From contig JAVBNZ010000017.1 of NCBI GenBank assembly GCA_031551145.1, positions 16,406-80,405 of the forward strand: DNA of 64,000 bases, given 5' to 3'. The position numbers and the translations under genes were made by a program. The notes beneath the pieces are model-generated. The model made no database searches. It had not been told where the DNA came from and worked only from the letters and a program-made list of their open reading frames with translations. The stretch comes from WRKB01 sp031551145 (lineage in GTDB: Bacteria > Desulfobacterota > Desulfovibrionia > Desulfovibrionales > Desulfovibrionaceae). This document shows positions 1 through 8,034 of this stretch, piece after piece (position 1 is the stretch's first letter; each line of letters begins with the position of its first letter).

Positions 1-1787
1 CCCTGAATATTCAGGGGCCCTGCACCACTTTGTGCGGTTGCGGCGGCCTGGTGGCCGGGGGCCTGCACATCGCACGCGCACGGCTACGGGAAGGGAGCGC
101 GCGACGCATTCTTTTCGCGGCGGTGGACGAGCGCTGCCGCGAATTCGAACATATCGCGCGCGCCTTTGCCCTGCGGCATCCCGATGTGGCCCGCGAACTG
201 CGCGTACCGGAACGCTTCGGTGAAGCGGCCGTCTGTTTTTGCCTGCGTCTGCGTAAAGCGGGAGAGGAAGGCGTGATTCTTGAGCCGGAAGATTGCGGTA
301 CATTCCCACCGGCGGATGAAGAGGAAATTTTCGTGAGCGGTGAGGGGGCTGCAGACTGTTCCGGCCGGCCGGTTTTTTGCGGCAGCGCGGCCTACGGGCG
401 GCTGCCGATCGCCCAGGCGCTCGACATCGTTTTGGCCCGCTCCCGCCTTGAAAACGGCGGTTCCGCAGGCATGCTCTGCGTGGAGCGCGGCGCGCCTCCT
501 CCCAACGCCGTGCGTGTGCGGCGCGCGCGCGCGACGCGCAAGGGGGCGGCGGCCGATCCTTTTCCGGCATTTGCCATGAATATCGGCCGGGTTGAAGGCA
601 TTGCGGTCTTATACGGCCTGATCCACAAGCGCCTCGCCGAGGGCGGCGGCGGCGTGCTGGAATCTCTCGGTTTTTCAGCCGGGGATCGCCTGAGTCTGGT
701 TCACAGGCTCCTGCCCGCGCTGACTTCGCAAGAACGCAGCGCTTCTGCCGGAGAATTCGCCGTTGTGTTCGGAGACGATCAGAACGAAACCTTTGCGCGC
801 GAACTTGCCGCAAGCCCGGATGCGGACTTCTGGCTCGCCCGGCTGGAGGATTTTTTGCGCGCCGCGCCGCGCGATCTTTGCTTTTCCACTTCGGGCAGCA
901 CGGGGCTGCCGGTGCGTTGCCGGCATTCTCCGGCCTCCTTGTTTGAAGAAGCCGGCTGCGTGGCCCCGTATTTTCCCGGCGCGGGGCGCGTGCTTTCAGT
1001 GATGCCCGCGTATCACGTTTACGGCTTCGTCTTTTCTCTCCTGCTGCCCCGCATTTTGGGCGTGCCGAACTTTTTTCTGCCCCCGGTGCCGATCGGGAGC
1101 TTTTTTCAACTCTTACGGCCGGGGGATGTGATCATCACCTTTCCGTTTTTTTTGGGCGCGATGTTGTCCGCCCTGCGCGGCAGCCTGCTGCCGCCGGGCC
1201 TGTCCTTCATGTGCGCCGGCGCGCCCTGTCCGCCGGAAACGCTTCGCGCTCTGCGCGCGCAGGCTTTTTGCCTGGAAATTTACGGATCAACGGAAACAAG
1301 CGCCGTGGGCGCGCGCAGCAACGACGGGCCGTATGAACTTTTGCCCTACTGGAGCAGAACGCGCGACGAACGGGGCGAGTTTTGTCTCGCACGCGGGGGG
1401 GCGGTGCCTTCCGCTGAACTTTTTCCTTTGCCGGACAGCCTGGAATGGCTGAATGAACGGCGTTTTCTGCCTCTGGCCCGTCTGGACAAAGCCGTGCAGG
1501 TGGGCGGCATGAACGTGTACCCCGAACGGGTGGCCGCCGTGCTGCGCGCGCACCCGGATATTGTGGACTGCGCCGTGCGTTTGATGCGGCCGGAGGAAGG
1601 ATCGCGCCTCAAAGCCTTTATTGTGCCTGTGGATATGAACCCGGTGCGCCTGAAACGGCTTTCCGGCCCGCTGTTCCGCGCCTGGATAGCCGAACGCCTG
1701 GCAAGCCCGGCCCGGCCCAGGCATTTTTCCTTCGGCGGGGCGCTGCCGCGCGGCTCGGCCGGAAAACTCCGCGACTGGGACATTTGA
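1..1787 (+). CDS. Ketosynthase-like / acyl-adenylating fusion protein, 5' end outside window
   Basis: The frame is open to the left edge, so the gene starts before the window. The first residues (LNIQGPCTTLCG, then a helix and an FGEAA stretch) resemble the thiolase-fold part of a beta-ketoacyl synthase of the Ketoacyl-synt_2 type. From about base 600 an adenylation (AMP-binding) domain follows. It shows TSGSTGLP near 890, YGSTE near 1282, DKAVQVGG near 1485 and the lysine loop PRGSAGKL near 1750. Family knowledge suggests activation of an acyl or aryl acid as its adenylate for loading on an acyl carrier protein. Its stop lies one base before the FabG-like gene, so the two are co-translated. 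Aryl-polyene-type or other unusual fatty-acyl clusters combine such enzymes, but the rest of this cluster is outside the window and the product is unknown. Confidence 0.75.
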   Translation, partial: LNIQGPCTTLCGCGGLVAGGLHIARARLREGSARRILFAAVDERCREFEHIARAFALRHPDVARELRVPERFGEAAVCFCLRLRKAGEEGVILEPEDCGTFPPADEEEIFVSGEGAADCSGRPVFCGSAAYGRLPIAQALDIVLARSRLENGGSAGMLCVERGAPPPNAVRVRRARATRKGAAADPFPAFAMNIGRVEGIAVLYGLIHKRLAEGGGGVLESLGFSAGDRLSLVHRLLPALTSQERSASAGEFAVVFGDDQNETFARELAASPDADFWLARLEDFLRAAPRDLCFSTSGSTGLPVRCRHSPASLFEEAGCVAPYFPGAGRVLSVMPAYHVYGFVFSLLLPRILGVPNFFLPPVPIGSFFQLLRPGDVIITFPFFLGAMLSALRGSLLPPGLSFMCAGAPCPPETLRALRAQAFCLEIYGSTETSAVGARSNDGPYELLPYWSRTRDERGEFCLARGGAVPSAELFPLPDSLEWLNERRFLPLARLDKAVQVGGMNVYPERVAAVLRAHPDIVDCAVRLMRPEEGSRLKAFIVPVDMNPVRLKRLSGPLFRAWIAERLASPARPRHFSFGGALPRGSAGKLRDWDI

Positions 1788-1788
1788 C

Positions 1789-2514
1789 ATGGCAAACGAG
1801 ATTGCGCTGATCACGGGGGGAAGCAGGGGCATAGGCCGCGCCGTGGCTCTGCGTCTGGCCGAAGACGGTTTCGACATCTGGCTGAATTACCGCTCGGATC
1901 ACGCGGCTGCCGAAGAAACGGCCAAGGGCGTGCGCGAGCGCGGCCGAAACTGCCTGCCTCTGCCTTTTGATACGGCGGACGAAGCCGCCTGCCGGGTTGC
2001 GTTGGAAACCCCGCTTGCCGAAGGCATTCCCTTTGCGTTGATCAACAACGCGGGATTCGCCCGCGACGGCATCATGGCCATGATGAGCAAAAAAGACTGG
2101 AGTGCTGTGCTGGACGTGCACCTGCACGGCTTTTTCCACGTCACGAGCCTGGTGCTGCCGCACATGCTGCGCAGGCGTAAGGGGCGGATTGTCAACATGG
2201 CCTCCACCTCCGGACAGAGCGGGGTGGCGGGGCAGGTGAATTATTCCGCGGCCAAAGCCGGGCTTATCGGCGCAACACGCTCTCTGGCGGCGGAAGTGGG
2301 CCGGCGCGGCGTGCTGGTGAACGCGATCGCGCCGGGCTTTATCGACACGGACATGCTGAAGGATCTGCCCCTGGACAAAATTCTGCCTCATATTCCGCTG
2401 GGACGCCTGGGCAGTGTGGAAGAAGTGGCCGAATGCGCGGCCTTTCTCTGTTCCGAGCGCTCCCGCTACATTACCGGGCAGGTGATTGCCGTGAACGGCG
2501 GCATCCATATGTAG
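1789..2514 (+). CDS. 3-oxoacyl-ACP reductase, FabG-like short-chain dehydrogenase
   Basis: This 241-residue protein is a complete classical SDR. It has the NADP-binding glycine motif TGGSRGIG at residues 9-16, NNAG at 86-89 and the catalytic triad Ser139, Tyr152 and Lys156. It should reduce a beta-ketoacyl group on an acyl carrier protein in the cytoplasm. Its ATG lies one base after the stop of the ketosynthase/adenylation fusion, so it probably serves that specialised pathway (compare FabG-like ApeQ of aryl-polyene clusters) rather than general fatty-acid synthesis, although a housekeeping role cannot be excluded. A bidirectional-looking terminator hairpin follows directly. Confidence 0.85.
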   Translation: MANEIALITGGSRGIGRAVALRLAEDGFDIWLNYRSDHAAAEETAKGVRERGRNCLPLPFDTADEAACRVALETPLAEGIPFALINNAGFARDGIMAMMSKKDWSAVLDVHLHGFFHVTSLVLPHMLRRRKGRIVNMASTSGQSGVAGQVNYSAAKAGLIGATRSLAAEVGRRGVLVNAIAPGFIDTDMLKDLPLDKILPHIPLGRLGSVEEVAECAAFLCSERSRYITGQVIAVNGGIHM

Positions 2515-2518
2515 GCAC

Positions 2519-2549
2519 AAAAAAAATCGGGGAGTCGCCTCCCCGATTG
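2519..2549 (-). terminator. Rho-independent terminator of katA
   Basis: A perfect 10-bp stem (2526-2535 with 2540-2549) has a 4-base loop. On the minus strand it is followed by a run of T (complement of 2519-2525), as expected for the catalase transcript. The same stem may help stop the fabG-like transcript on the plus strand, but there is no T-run on that side. Confidence 0.8.
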
Positions 2550-2584
2550 AAATCGCTCATTCCGCAGGGATCCCTGCGCATTCG

Positions 2585-4021
2585 TCAGTTCTTCACACCC
2601 AAAGCCTCGGCCACGCCCTTGCGGTAGGCCGGATCAATCTGATGGAAGAGTTCAAGCTGGCGCGCAACGATATGCGCGGGCACGCCCATCATGTCTTCCG
2701 CGATATTCTTGAAAAATCGCTGCTTCTGCGCTTCGTCGAAAAGGTGGAAGAGCGCCGCCGGCTGCGAAAAATAATCCGAATCTTCACGATGGTTCCAGTG
2801 ATCCGCCGCGCCGGAAAGCTGCAACGGCGGTTCGCGGTATTCGGGCTGCTCCTGAAAGACGCCGTGGCTGTTGGGTTCATAGCTCACATCGCCGCTGTTG
2901 GCGTCGACGCGCATGGCGCCGTCACGATGGTAAACGGCGTGGGGGCAGCGCGGCGCGTTGACCGGAATCTGATGATGATTGACGCCGAGGCGGTAGCGGT
3001 GCGCATCCCCGTAGGAGAAAAGCCGGCCCTGAAGCATTTTGTCGGGCGAAAAGCCGATGCCCGGCACCACGTTGGCGGGGTTGAAGGCGGCCTGTTCCAC
3101 TTCGGAAAAATAGTTGGCCGGGTTTTTGTTGAGTTCGAGCACGCCCACTTCCATAAGCGGCGCATCATTGTGCCGCCATACCTTGGTGAGGTCGAAGGGG
3201 TTGTAGGGCAACGAGGCCGCCTGTTCTTCGGTCATGATCTGCACGTAGAAAGTCCAGCGGGGAAAATCCTTGCTTTTCAGGGATTCATAGAGATCCCGCT
3301 GGGCGCTTTCCCGGTCGCAGGCAATGATTTGTTCGGCTTCTTTGTTGGTCAGGCAGGCGATGCCCTGTTGGGTTTTGAGATGGAATTTGACCCAGAACCG
3401 TTTGTTTTCGCTGTTGATGAAGCTAAAGGTATGGCTGCCGAAGCCGTGCATGTGGCGATACGATTTCGGCAGGCCCCGGTCGGAAAAGTCGATGGTCAAC
3501 TGGTGCAGAGCTTCGGGCAGATGGGAGAAAAAATCCCACTTGCGTTCGGCGCTGCGCATGTTGGTGCGCGGGTCGCGCTTCACGACATGGTTGAGATCCG
3601 GGAATTTCAGAGGATCGCGCAGATAGAAGACCGGCGTGTTGTTGCCGACCAGATCCCAGTTGCCTTCCTCGGTATAGAACTTCATGGCAAAACCGCGGAT
3701 GTCGCGTTCGGCGTCGGCCGCGCCTCGTTCACCGGCCACTGTGGAAAAGCGGATGAAGAGATCGGTTTTTTTGCCTACCTGGGAAAATATTTTGGCGCGC
3801 GTGTATTTGGTGATGTCGTGCGTCACCGTGAAGGTGCCGTAGGCGCCGGAGCCCTTGGCGTGCATGCGGCGCTCGGGGATCACTTCGCGATCAAAATGGG
3901 CCAGTTTTTCCAACAGCCAAATGTCCTGCAGCAGAACAGGCCCGCGCGGGCCTGCAGTTGCGCTGTTGTTGTTGTCCGGAACCGGGGCTCCCGCAGCGGT
4001 CGTGAGTTTTGACGTAGTCAT
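2585..4021 (-). CDS. katA: Catalase (clade 3, monofunctional haem)
   Basis: This 478-residue protein is a small-subunit clade-3 catalase that disproportionates hydrogen peroxide. The distal haem residues are visible: His54 in RRMHAKGSG and Asn127 in DLVGNNTP. The proximal tyrosine lies in RLFSYGDAHRYRLG near residue 337. There is no signal peptide, so it is cytoplasmic. The ATG has AAGGAGAG just upstream. The gene is monocistronic, with an AT-rich upstream region holding a PerR-like box and its own terminator. In an anaerobic sulfate reducer it would act as oxidative-stress defence. Confidence 0.95.
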   Translation of the reverse strand: MTTSKLTTAAGAPVPDNNNSATAGPRGPVLLQDIWLLEKLAHFDREVIPERRMHAKGSGAYGTFTVTHDITKYTRAKIFSQVGKKTDLFIRFSTVAGERGAADAERDIRGFAMKFYTEEGNWDLVGNNTPVFYLRDPLKFPDLNHVVKRDPRTNMRSAERKWDFFSHLPEALHQLTIDFSDRGLPKSYRHMHGFGSHTFSFINSENKRFWVKFHLKTQQGIACLTNKEAEQIIACDRESAQRDLYESLKSKDFPRWTFYVQIMTEEQAASLPYNPFDLTKVWRHNDAPLMEVGVLELNKNPANYFSEVEQAAFNPANVVPGIGFSPDKMLQGRLFSYGDAHRYRLGVNHHQIPVNAPRCPHAVYHRDGAMRVDANSGDVSYEPNSHGVFQEQPEYREPPLQLSGAADHWNHREDSDYFSQPAALFHLFDEAQKQRFFKNIAEDMMGVPAHIVARQLELFHQIDPAYRKGVAEALGVKN

Positions 4022-4073
4022 ATGCTCTCCTTTTTGCTAAAAGTTGTCATTCCTAATTAGCTGATATCTTTGA

Positions 4074-4088
4074 TTACAATTAAGATAA
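4074..4088. promoter_or_regulatory. Possible PerR-like box upstream of katA
   Basis: The 15-mer TTACAATTAAGATAA matches 11 of the 14 defined positions of the Bacillus PerR consensus TTATAATnATTATAA. It lies about 55 bases upstream of the katA start in an AT-rich stretch. PerR-type regulation of catalase is well known in other bacteria. Here it is only a sequence resemblance. Confidence 0.3.
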
Positions 4089-4213
4089 CCTATATTTAAT
4101 TCTTTGTCATCAATTTTTTCATAAAACCAGACGCCGCAATCAGCGGAGCAGCAGGAAAAAAACCCCCGCGTTTCTTTGAAAATCAATCTGGTAAAGGAAA
4201 TTATTTTTGGGGA

Positions 4214-4242
4214 TTGACGGATATGTGTGTATGTGGTAACAC
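4214..4242 (+). promoter_or_regulatory. Candidate sigma-70 promoter for the cobalamin riboswitch transcript
   Basis: TTGACG at 4214-4219 and TAACAC at 4237-4242 are separated by 17 bases. It is the best promoter match upstream of the riboswitch and points towards it. The -10 box is imperfect. The stretch 4089-4213 between this and katA shows nothing else I can name. Confidence 0.4.
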
Positions 4243-4403
4243 GTATTAAAAAAATGTAACACTAAAGTGTGTGCATCGTATTTATGCACCAAGCTCCGCA
4301 CAGCAGAAAGAGGTCAGGCGTGATTTTGCGTGTTCGCGGCGGATTTTTGCCGCCTTCCACTGCTTCCGGCCTCTTGACGGCGGTTTCTCTTTTTGGCATC
4401 GTG

Positions 4404-4620
4404 CATGCACAAAAGTGCCTTACAGGCTTAATAGGGAATCCCGTTCAAGTCGGGAGCGGACCCGCCGCCGTAAGCCGAATACGCCTCTTTTCTTCATGCG
4501 CCACTGGCATCTGCCGGGAAGGCCGAAAAGAAGGCCGGCAAGCCGGAAGACCTGCTTTTGCCGTCATCATTGAAGACGGGCCGCCGGTACGGGCATTGCC
4601 GGCAGGTTCATCATTACGGG
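4404..4620 (+). ncRNA. Cobalamin (B12) riboswitch
   Basis: Conserved cobalamin-riboswitch blocks appear in order. They are GTGCC...TTAATAGGGAA (4415-4438), GGGAGCGGACCCGCCGCCGT (4452-4471), CCACTGGCATCTGCCGGGAAGG (4501-4522) and the GCCGGAAGACCTGC block (4542-4555). Outer boundaries are approximate. It precedes cbiL remnant and cbiK, both cobalamin-pathway genes, and should repress them when adenosylcobalamin is bound. Confidence 0.92.
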
Positions 4621-4631
4621 GATAAATACGC

Positions 4632-4676
4632 ATCTCCTTCGCCGTCCGCCTATGCGGACACGAAGGAGATTTTTTT
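4632..4676 (+). terminator. Terminator hairpin of the riboswitch expression platform
   Basis: The stem ATCTCCTTCG (4632-4641) pairs with 4661-4670 and is followed by seven T residues. A small inner stem (GTCCGC/GCGGAC) fills the loop. It lies between the aptamer and the downstream genes, so it is probably the transcription-termination switch. Confidence 0.8.
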
Positions 4677-4701
4677 GTGCCTAATAGAAAATATAAATAA
4701 T

Positions 4702-5135
4702 TTCAGCGACATGATCTGATGCGTACTTTGCTGGAGTCAGACCCATTGCTGAACATACAGGTCATCCCCGGCATAACGTCATTTCAGGAAGCCGCGGCAA
4801 AAACCCGCACAATCCTGTGTGAAGGCAAAGAAAACCTTTTGTTGATTTCGGGGATAAATGATGGCCGCCGCCTGCAACAAGGATTGGCCTCTGCCGACAG
4901 TGCCGTTATCTTGAAAGCATATAAGAATTTTTCTGAAATATTCAAAGTTGTTCAAGAGGCAAACAAGGATAAAAACGCGATTTTAGCTTCACGGGTGGGA
5001 TTGGATGGGGAAAGAATTTTGCGTGTTTCTGAGTCATCTGTGCAAAACACGCCATATCTTTCCTTGCTGCTCGTTCCCCCTGGCAGAAAGAAAAAAATAA
5101 ACATTGCGAGAACGTTATTCGAGAGCAACGTGTGA
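4702..5135 (+). pseudogene. cbiL: cbiL remnant (precorrin-2/cobalt-factor II C20-methyltransferase, C-terminal half)
   Basis: The open frame from ATG 4719 encodes 138 residues matching only the C-terminal part of CbiL (IQVIPGITSFQEAAAKT and SRVGLDGERI), an enzyme normally about 230 residues long. The N-terminal SAM-binding half is absent. A stop lies at 4698, and the riboswitch begins shortly before. In another frame 4702-4716 reads FSDMI, which fits the family pattern just before LMRTLL, so a one-base loss plus a larger deletion is likely. Methyltransfer activity is not expected. The remnant still lies between riboswitch and cbiK and may matter only as a leader. Confidence 0.8.
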
Positions 5136-5164
5136 GCATATCAAAAAAAGAAAAAGGAGATGGT

Positions 5165-6034
5165 ATGCGTAAGGTAAATCTGAGTATCGCAGCGGCATTG
5201 ATTATTCTGTCGGGCATGCTGTGCGGCTTGTCCGTCGCGGAGCAACTCCCCAAGAAAGAAGCCGTGCTCATCGTGGCCTTCGGCACGAGCGTGGAAAAAG
5301 CGCGGGTTTCTTATGCCAACATTGAACAGCAGGTCAAAACAGCGTTTCCGGACAAGGAGATCTGTTGGGCCTGGACTGCTCATTCGCTGCTCAAGACCAG
5401 TTCGCCGGACAAACCTATGTTCTCCACGCAAGAGGCCCTGGCGAAGCTTGCCGTTACAGGCGTGAAGGATGTTTCCATCCTTTCGCTCCATATCATTCCC
5501 GGCGCGGAATATAATGATTTGCTCCAGAACGCCCGCGCCTTTGAAGGTTTGCCGAAGGGATTGCAGCACGTGCGCGTCGCCCCGCCGCTGCTGTACGATA
5601 CGGACAGCCTGCGCGCCGTTGCTCCTCTTCTTCTGGCGGGCATACCGGCTGAACGCAAAAAGGACGAGGCCGTGTTGTTCGTCGGGCATGGCTCCCATCA
5701 TCCGGCCGGCGTGTATTATCCGGCTTTGCAGTACTACCTGCAGGCCTTGGACGCCAATGCCTTTGTCGGAACAGTTGAGGGAGATCCCGATTTTGAAGCC
5801 GTTTTGAAAGCTCTTAAAACCAAGGGTGTTCGGAAAGTGTGGCTGGCGCCGTTGATGACTGTGGCGGGAGACCACGCCGTGAATGACTTGTTCGGGCCCG
5901 AAGCAAACAGTTGGAAAGGGCGTTTTGCCGCGAAGGGCATGCAGGTGCAGGCCGTTGCAAAAGGGCTTGGCGAATACCCGAAGCTCGTCGCGCACTGGCT
6001 TGCCGGGTTGAAAAAAATGTCCGGGCAAAAATGA
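5165..6034 (+). CDS. cbiK: Periplasmic sirohydrochlorin cobaltochelatase CbiK
   Basis: This 289-residue protein inserts cobalt into sirohydrochlorin at the start of anaerobic cobalamin synthesis. The metal ligands are visible as His175 in VGHGSHHPAG and His237 in VAGDHAVND. Their 62-residue spacing equals that of His145/His207 of Salmonella CbiK and His154/His216 of the Desulfovibrio vulgaris periplasmic enzyme. Residues 1-25 form a signal peptide ending near LSVA, so the protein is exported. ATG 5165 was chosen for the AAGGAGA site 5 bases upstream; an in-frame GTG at 5132 would spoil the signal peptide. It shares the B12-riboswitch transcript with the cbiL remnant. A haem or iron role, proposed for the periplasmic form, is also possible. 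Confidence 0.93.
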   Translation: MRKVNLSIAAALIILSGMLCGLSVAEQLPKKEAVLIVAFGTSVEKARVSYANIEQQVKTAFPDKEICWAWTAHSLLKTSSPDKPMFSTQEALAKLAVTGVKDVSILSLHIIPGAEYNDLLQNARAFEGLPKGLQHVRVAPPLLYDTDSLRAVAPLLLAGIPAERKKDEAVLFVGHGSHHPAGVYYPALQYYLQALDANAFVGTVEGDPDFEAVLKALKTKGVRKVWLAPLMTVAGDHAVNDLFGPEANSWKGRFAAKGMQVQAVAKGLGEYPKLVAHWLAGLKKMSGQK

Positions 6035-6088
6035 CCCGCGTGTCAAATTTGCGCGATAGGCTGTTTTGTTGTCAGATAAATTTTGCGA

Positions 6089-6116
6089 TTGACATTCAAT
6101 CTCAATTAGGTATTGT
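6089..6116 (+). promoter_or_regulatory. Candidate promoter of the porin gene
   Basis: TTGACA at 6089-6094 and TATTGT at 6111-6116 have a 16-base spacer. The site would give a leader of about 130 bases containing a strong hairpin before the porin start. Confidence 0.5.
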
Positions 6117-6185
6117 AGCTCTCAACCACAGTCATTCAACAGGAAGGAAGGGGCGGTGGAGTTTTTTGCGCACTCCGCCGGCCGC

Positions 6186-6225
6186 GCCCCGCTCGCTTCG
6201 GCCTCAGCCCCGGAGCGAGCGGGGC
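6186..6225 (+). promoter_or_regulatory. Strong hairpin in the porin mRNA leader
   Basis: Fifteen bases (6186-6200) pair with 6211-6225 with one G-U wobble around a 10-base loop. No T-run follows, so it does not look like a simple terminator. It ends 33 bases before the porin ATG and could stabilise the mRNA, act as an attenuator or bind a small RNA. Confidence 0.6.
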
Positions 6226-6258
6226 TTTCAGTCAACCTATGCATGAAGGAAGGTTTCC

Positions 6259-7803
6259 ATGAAAAAACTTGCCGTCTTGTTCCTGGCCGCCGGGCTTGTG
6301 CTCGGCAGTGCCGTCGCTTCCCGTGCCATTGATTTCAAGGCCAAAGGCTCGTGGGAAATGTATTTCAACTTCGGGCAGTCCACGTTTTTCAAAAGCCCGC
6401 ATGATACCCGCAACATGGGATCGAGCACCGACATCTTCGAGCCGGACACCCGCATTCGTCTGCAACTCGACGCCGTGGCTTCGGAAAACCTTTCCGGTAC
6501 CGTGCAGTTCGAAATAGGCACCTCCACCTGGGGGCGCGGCGCCGAAGGCGCGGCTCTCGGCACGGACGGTGTGATTGTGGAAGTCAAACACGCCTTTCTC
6601 GACTGGCTCGTGCCCAACACCGATCTGCGCCTGCGCATGGGGTTGCAGGGCATAGCCCTGCCCAACGCGGCGGGCGGTTCGGCCATTCTGGACGACGACG
6701 CGGCCGGAATTGTCGCTTCCTATCAGTTCAACGACAATGTGGGCCTGACCGGCATGTGGGTTCGCCCTTACAACGACAACTATGTGCGCGGCATGGGCGG
6801 CGGCCGTGACGCTTCAAACTTTCTGGACAATTTTGACCTCGTCATGCTCAGCGTGCCGCTGACCTTCGATGCGTTTTCCGCCACCCCCTGGGCCATGTAC
6901 GGCTTTGCCGGGGACAATATGGCGCGGTATCAGCTTGATACGGGCGGCTCGCCCGCCAGCGGCGTGTATGTGCAGCGCGGCCTTTTTCCCGTTGATCTCT
7001 CCCAGGGACGCGCAGGCGGCGACCCCCGTTTCCGCAACGGGTATGCCGGCATGTTCTGGGCCGGCCTGCCTGTGACCATCACCGCTCTTGATCCCTTGAA
7101 TATCGAATTCGACATCAACTACGGCTACAGTTCCGGTTGGGGCCGCTATGACGACGCCCGCGCCCTGCGCGCGGACGAAACGCCCCGCCGCAACGACACC
7201 CGGCGCGAAGGCTGGCTGGTGAAAGCCCTGATCGAATACAAGATGGATTGGGCAACGCCGGGCATCTTCGGCTGGTACGGCTCCGGCGACGACGGCAACA
7301 CGAGAAACGGTTCCGAACGCATGCCCACCATTTCTCCGGGCGCCAACTTCACCAGTTTCGGCCTGGCGGGCTATGACGGCGACTTCAACCGCACCATGAT
7401 CGGGGAGACGGTGGATACCGGCTACAGCGGCACCTGGGCCATCGGCGCGCAGTTGAAGGATCTTTCTTTTCTGGAAGACCTGACGCACACCCTGCGCGTG
7501 ACGTATTGGCGCGGCACCAACGATCCGGCCATGGCGCGGGCGCTCAGTGATCCGACCGAACGCCGCAGCTATTTCAATACCGCCTGGAACCAGATGCCCA
7601 ACGTCGGCGGTCTCTATCTGACCAAGAACGACTATCTGGTGGAATTCAACCTGGACAGCACCTACAAGATTTATGAAAACCTCGACGCCATCGTGGAGCT
7701 CGGCTACATCATCAACGGTGTGGACAAGAGCACCTGGAAGTGGACGCAGAACCAGAAGGAAGACGCCTGGAAATGCGCGGTGAACTTCCGTTACAGCTTC
7801 TGA
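6259..7803 (+). CDS. Outer-membrane porin, Desulfovibrio homotrimeric type
   Basis: This 514-residue protein begins with a clear signal peptide (cleavage probably after ASRA, residue about 23). It continues with alternating amphipathic beta-strands rich in aromatic residues and Asp/Gly turns, and ends in RYSF, the terminal Phe typical of Bam-recognised outer-membrane barrels. It resembles the abundant outer-membrane homotrimeric porins of Desulfovibrio, which allow small solutes to diffuse into the periplasm. It stands alone, with promoter and structured leader upstream and a strong terminator downstream, consistent with high expression. ATG 6259 has AAGGAAGG upstream. Confidence 0.9.
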   Translation: MKKLAVLFLAAGLVLGSAVASRAIDFKAKGSWEMYFNFGQSTFFKSPHDTRNMGSSTDIFEPDTRIRLQLDAVASENLSGTVQFEIGTSTWGRGAEGAALGTDGVIVEVKHAFLDWLVPNTDLRLRMGLQGIALPNAAGGSAILDDDAAGIVASYQFNDNVGLTGMWVRPYNDNYVRGMGGGRDASNFLDNFDLVMLSVPLTFDAFSATPWAMYGFAGDNMARYQLDTGGSPASGVYVQRGLFPVDLSQGRAGGDPRFRNGYAGMFWAGLPVTITALDPLNIEFDINYGYSSGWGRYDDARALRADETPRRNDTRREGWLVKALIEYKMDWATPGIFGWYGSGDDGNTRNGSERMPTISPGANFTSFGLAGYDGDFNRTMIGETVDTGYSGTWAIGAQLKDLSFLEDLTHTLRVTYWRGTNDPAMARALSDPTERRSYFNTAWNQMPNVGGLYLTKNDYLVEFNLDSTYKIYENLDAIVELGYIINGVDKSTWKWTQNQKEDAWKCAVNFRYSF

Positions 7804-7824
7804 CTTCCTCAAGCTCATGAATGA

Positions 7825-7859
7825 AAAAACGAGGGAATCCAAAAGGTTCCCTCGTTTTT
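7825..7859 (+). terminator. Rho-independent terminator of the porin gene
   Basis: AAAAACGAGGGAA (7825-7837) pairs with 7847-7859, and CC/GG extends the stem inside the loop. A T-run is built into the 3' arm, starting 20-odd bases after the porin stop. From 7860 to 8034 I see no gene or clear signal. Confidence 0.9.
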
Positions 7860-8034
7860 GTGTTTTGTGTAGTTGCCGAAAATCGACGACGTCGGTGCCG
7901 CAGGAGTTTTCGTTATCTGCCGAGACGGATGAGCTTTTTATGGAGAGAGTGTACTCTTATGGTGCTCGACCGAAATAAAAAGCGAAATCCAACAAAGGCA
8001 GGAACGAAAAGAACGCGGCGCCGCAGTTTCACAT

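Noticed and set aside
2642..4012. 456-codon open frame opposite katA
   Set aside because: It is an exact antisense shadow of the catalase, is rich in Gly/Val/Phe without motifs, and has no ribosome site.
4269..4625. Open frames over the cobalamin riboswitch
   Set aside because: The conserved riboswitch blocks explain the sequence and the translation has no protein-like features.
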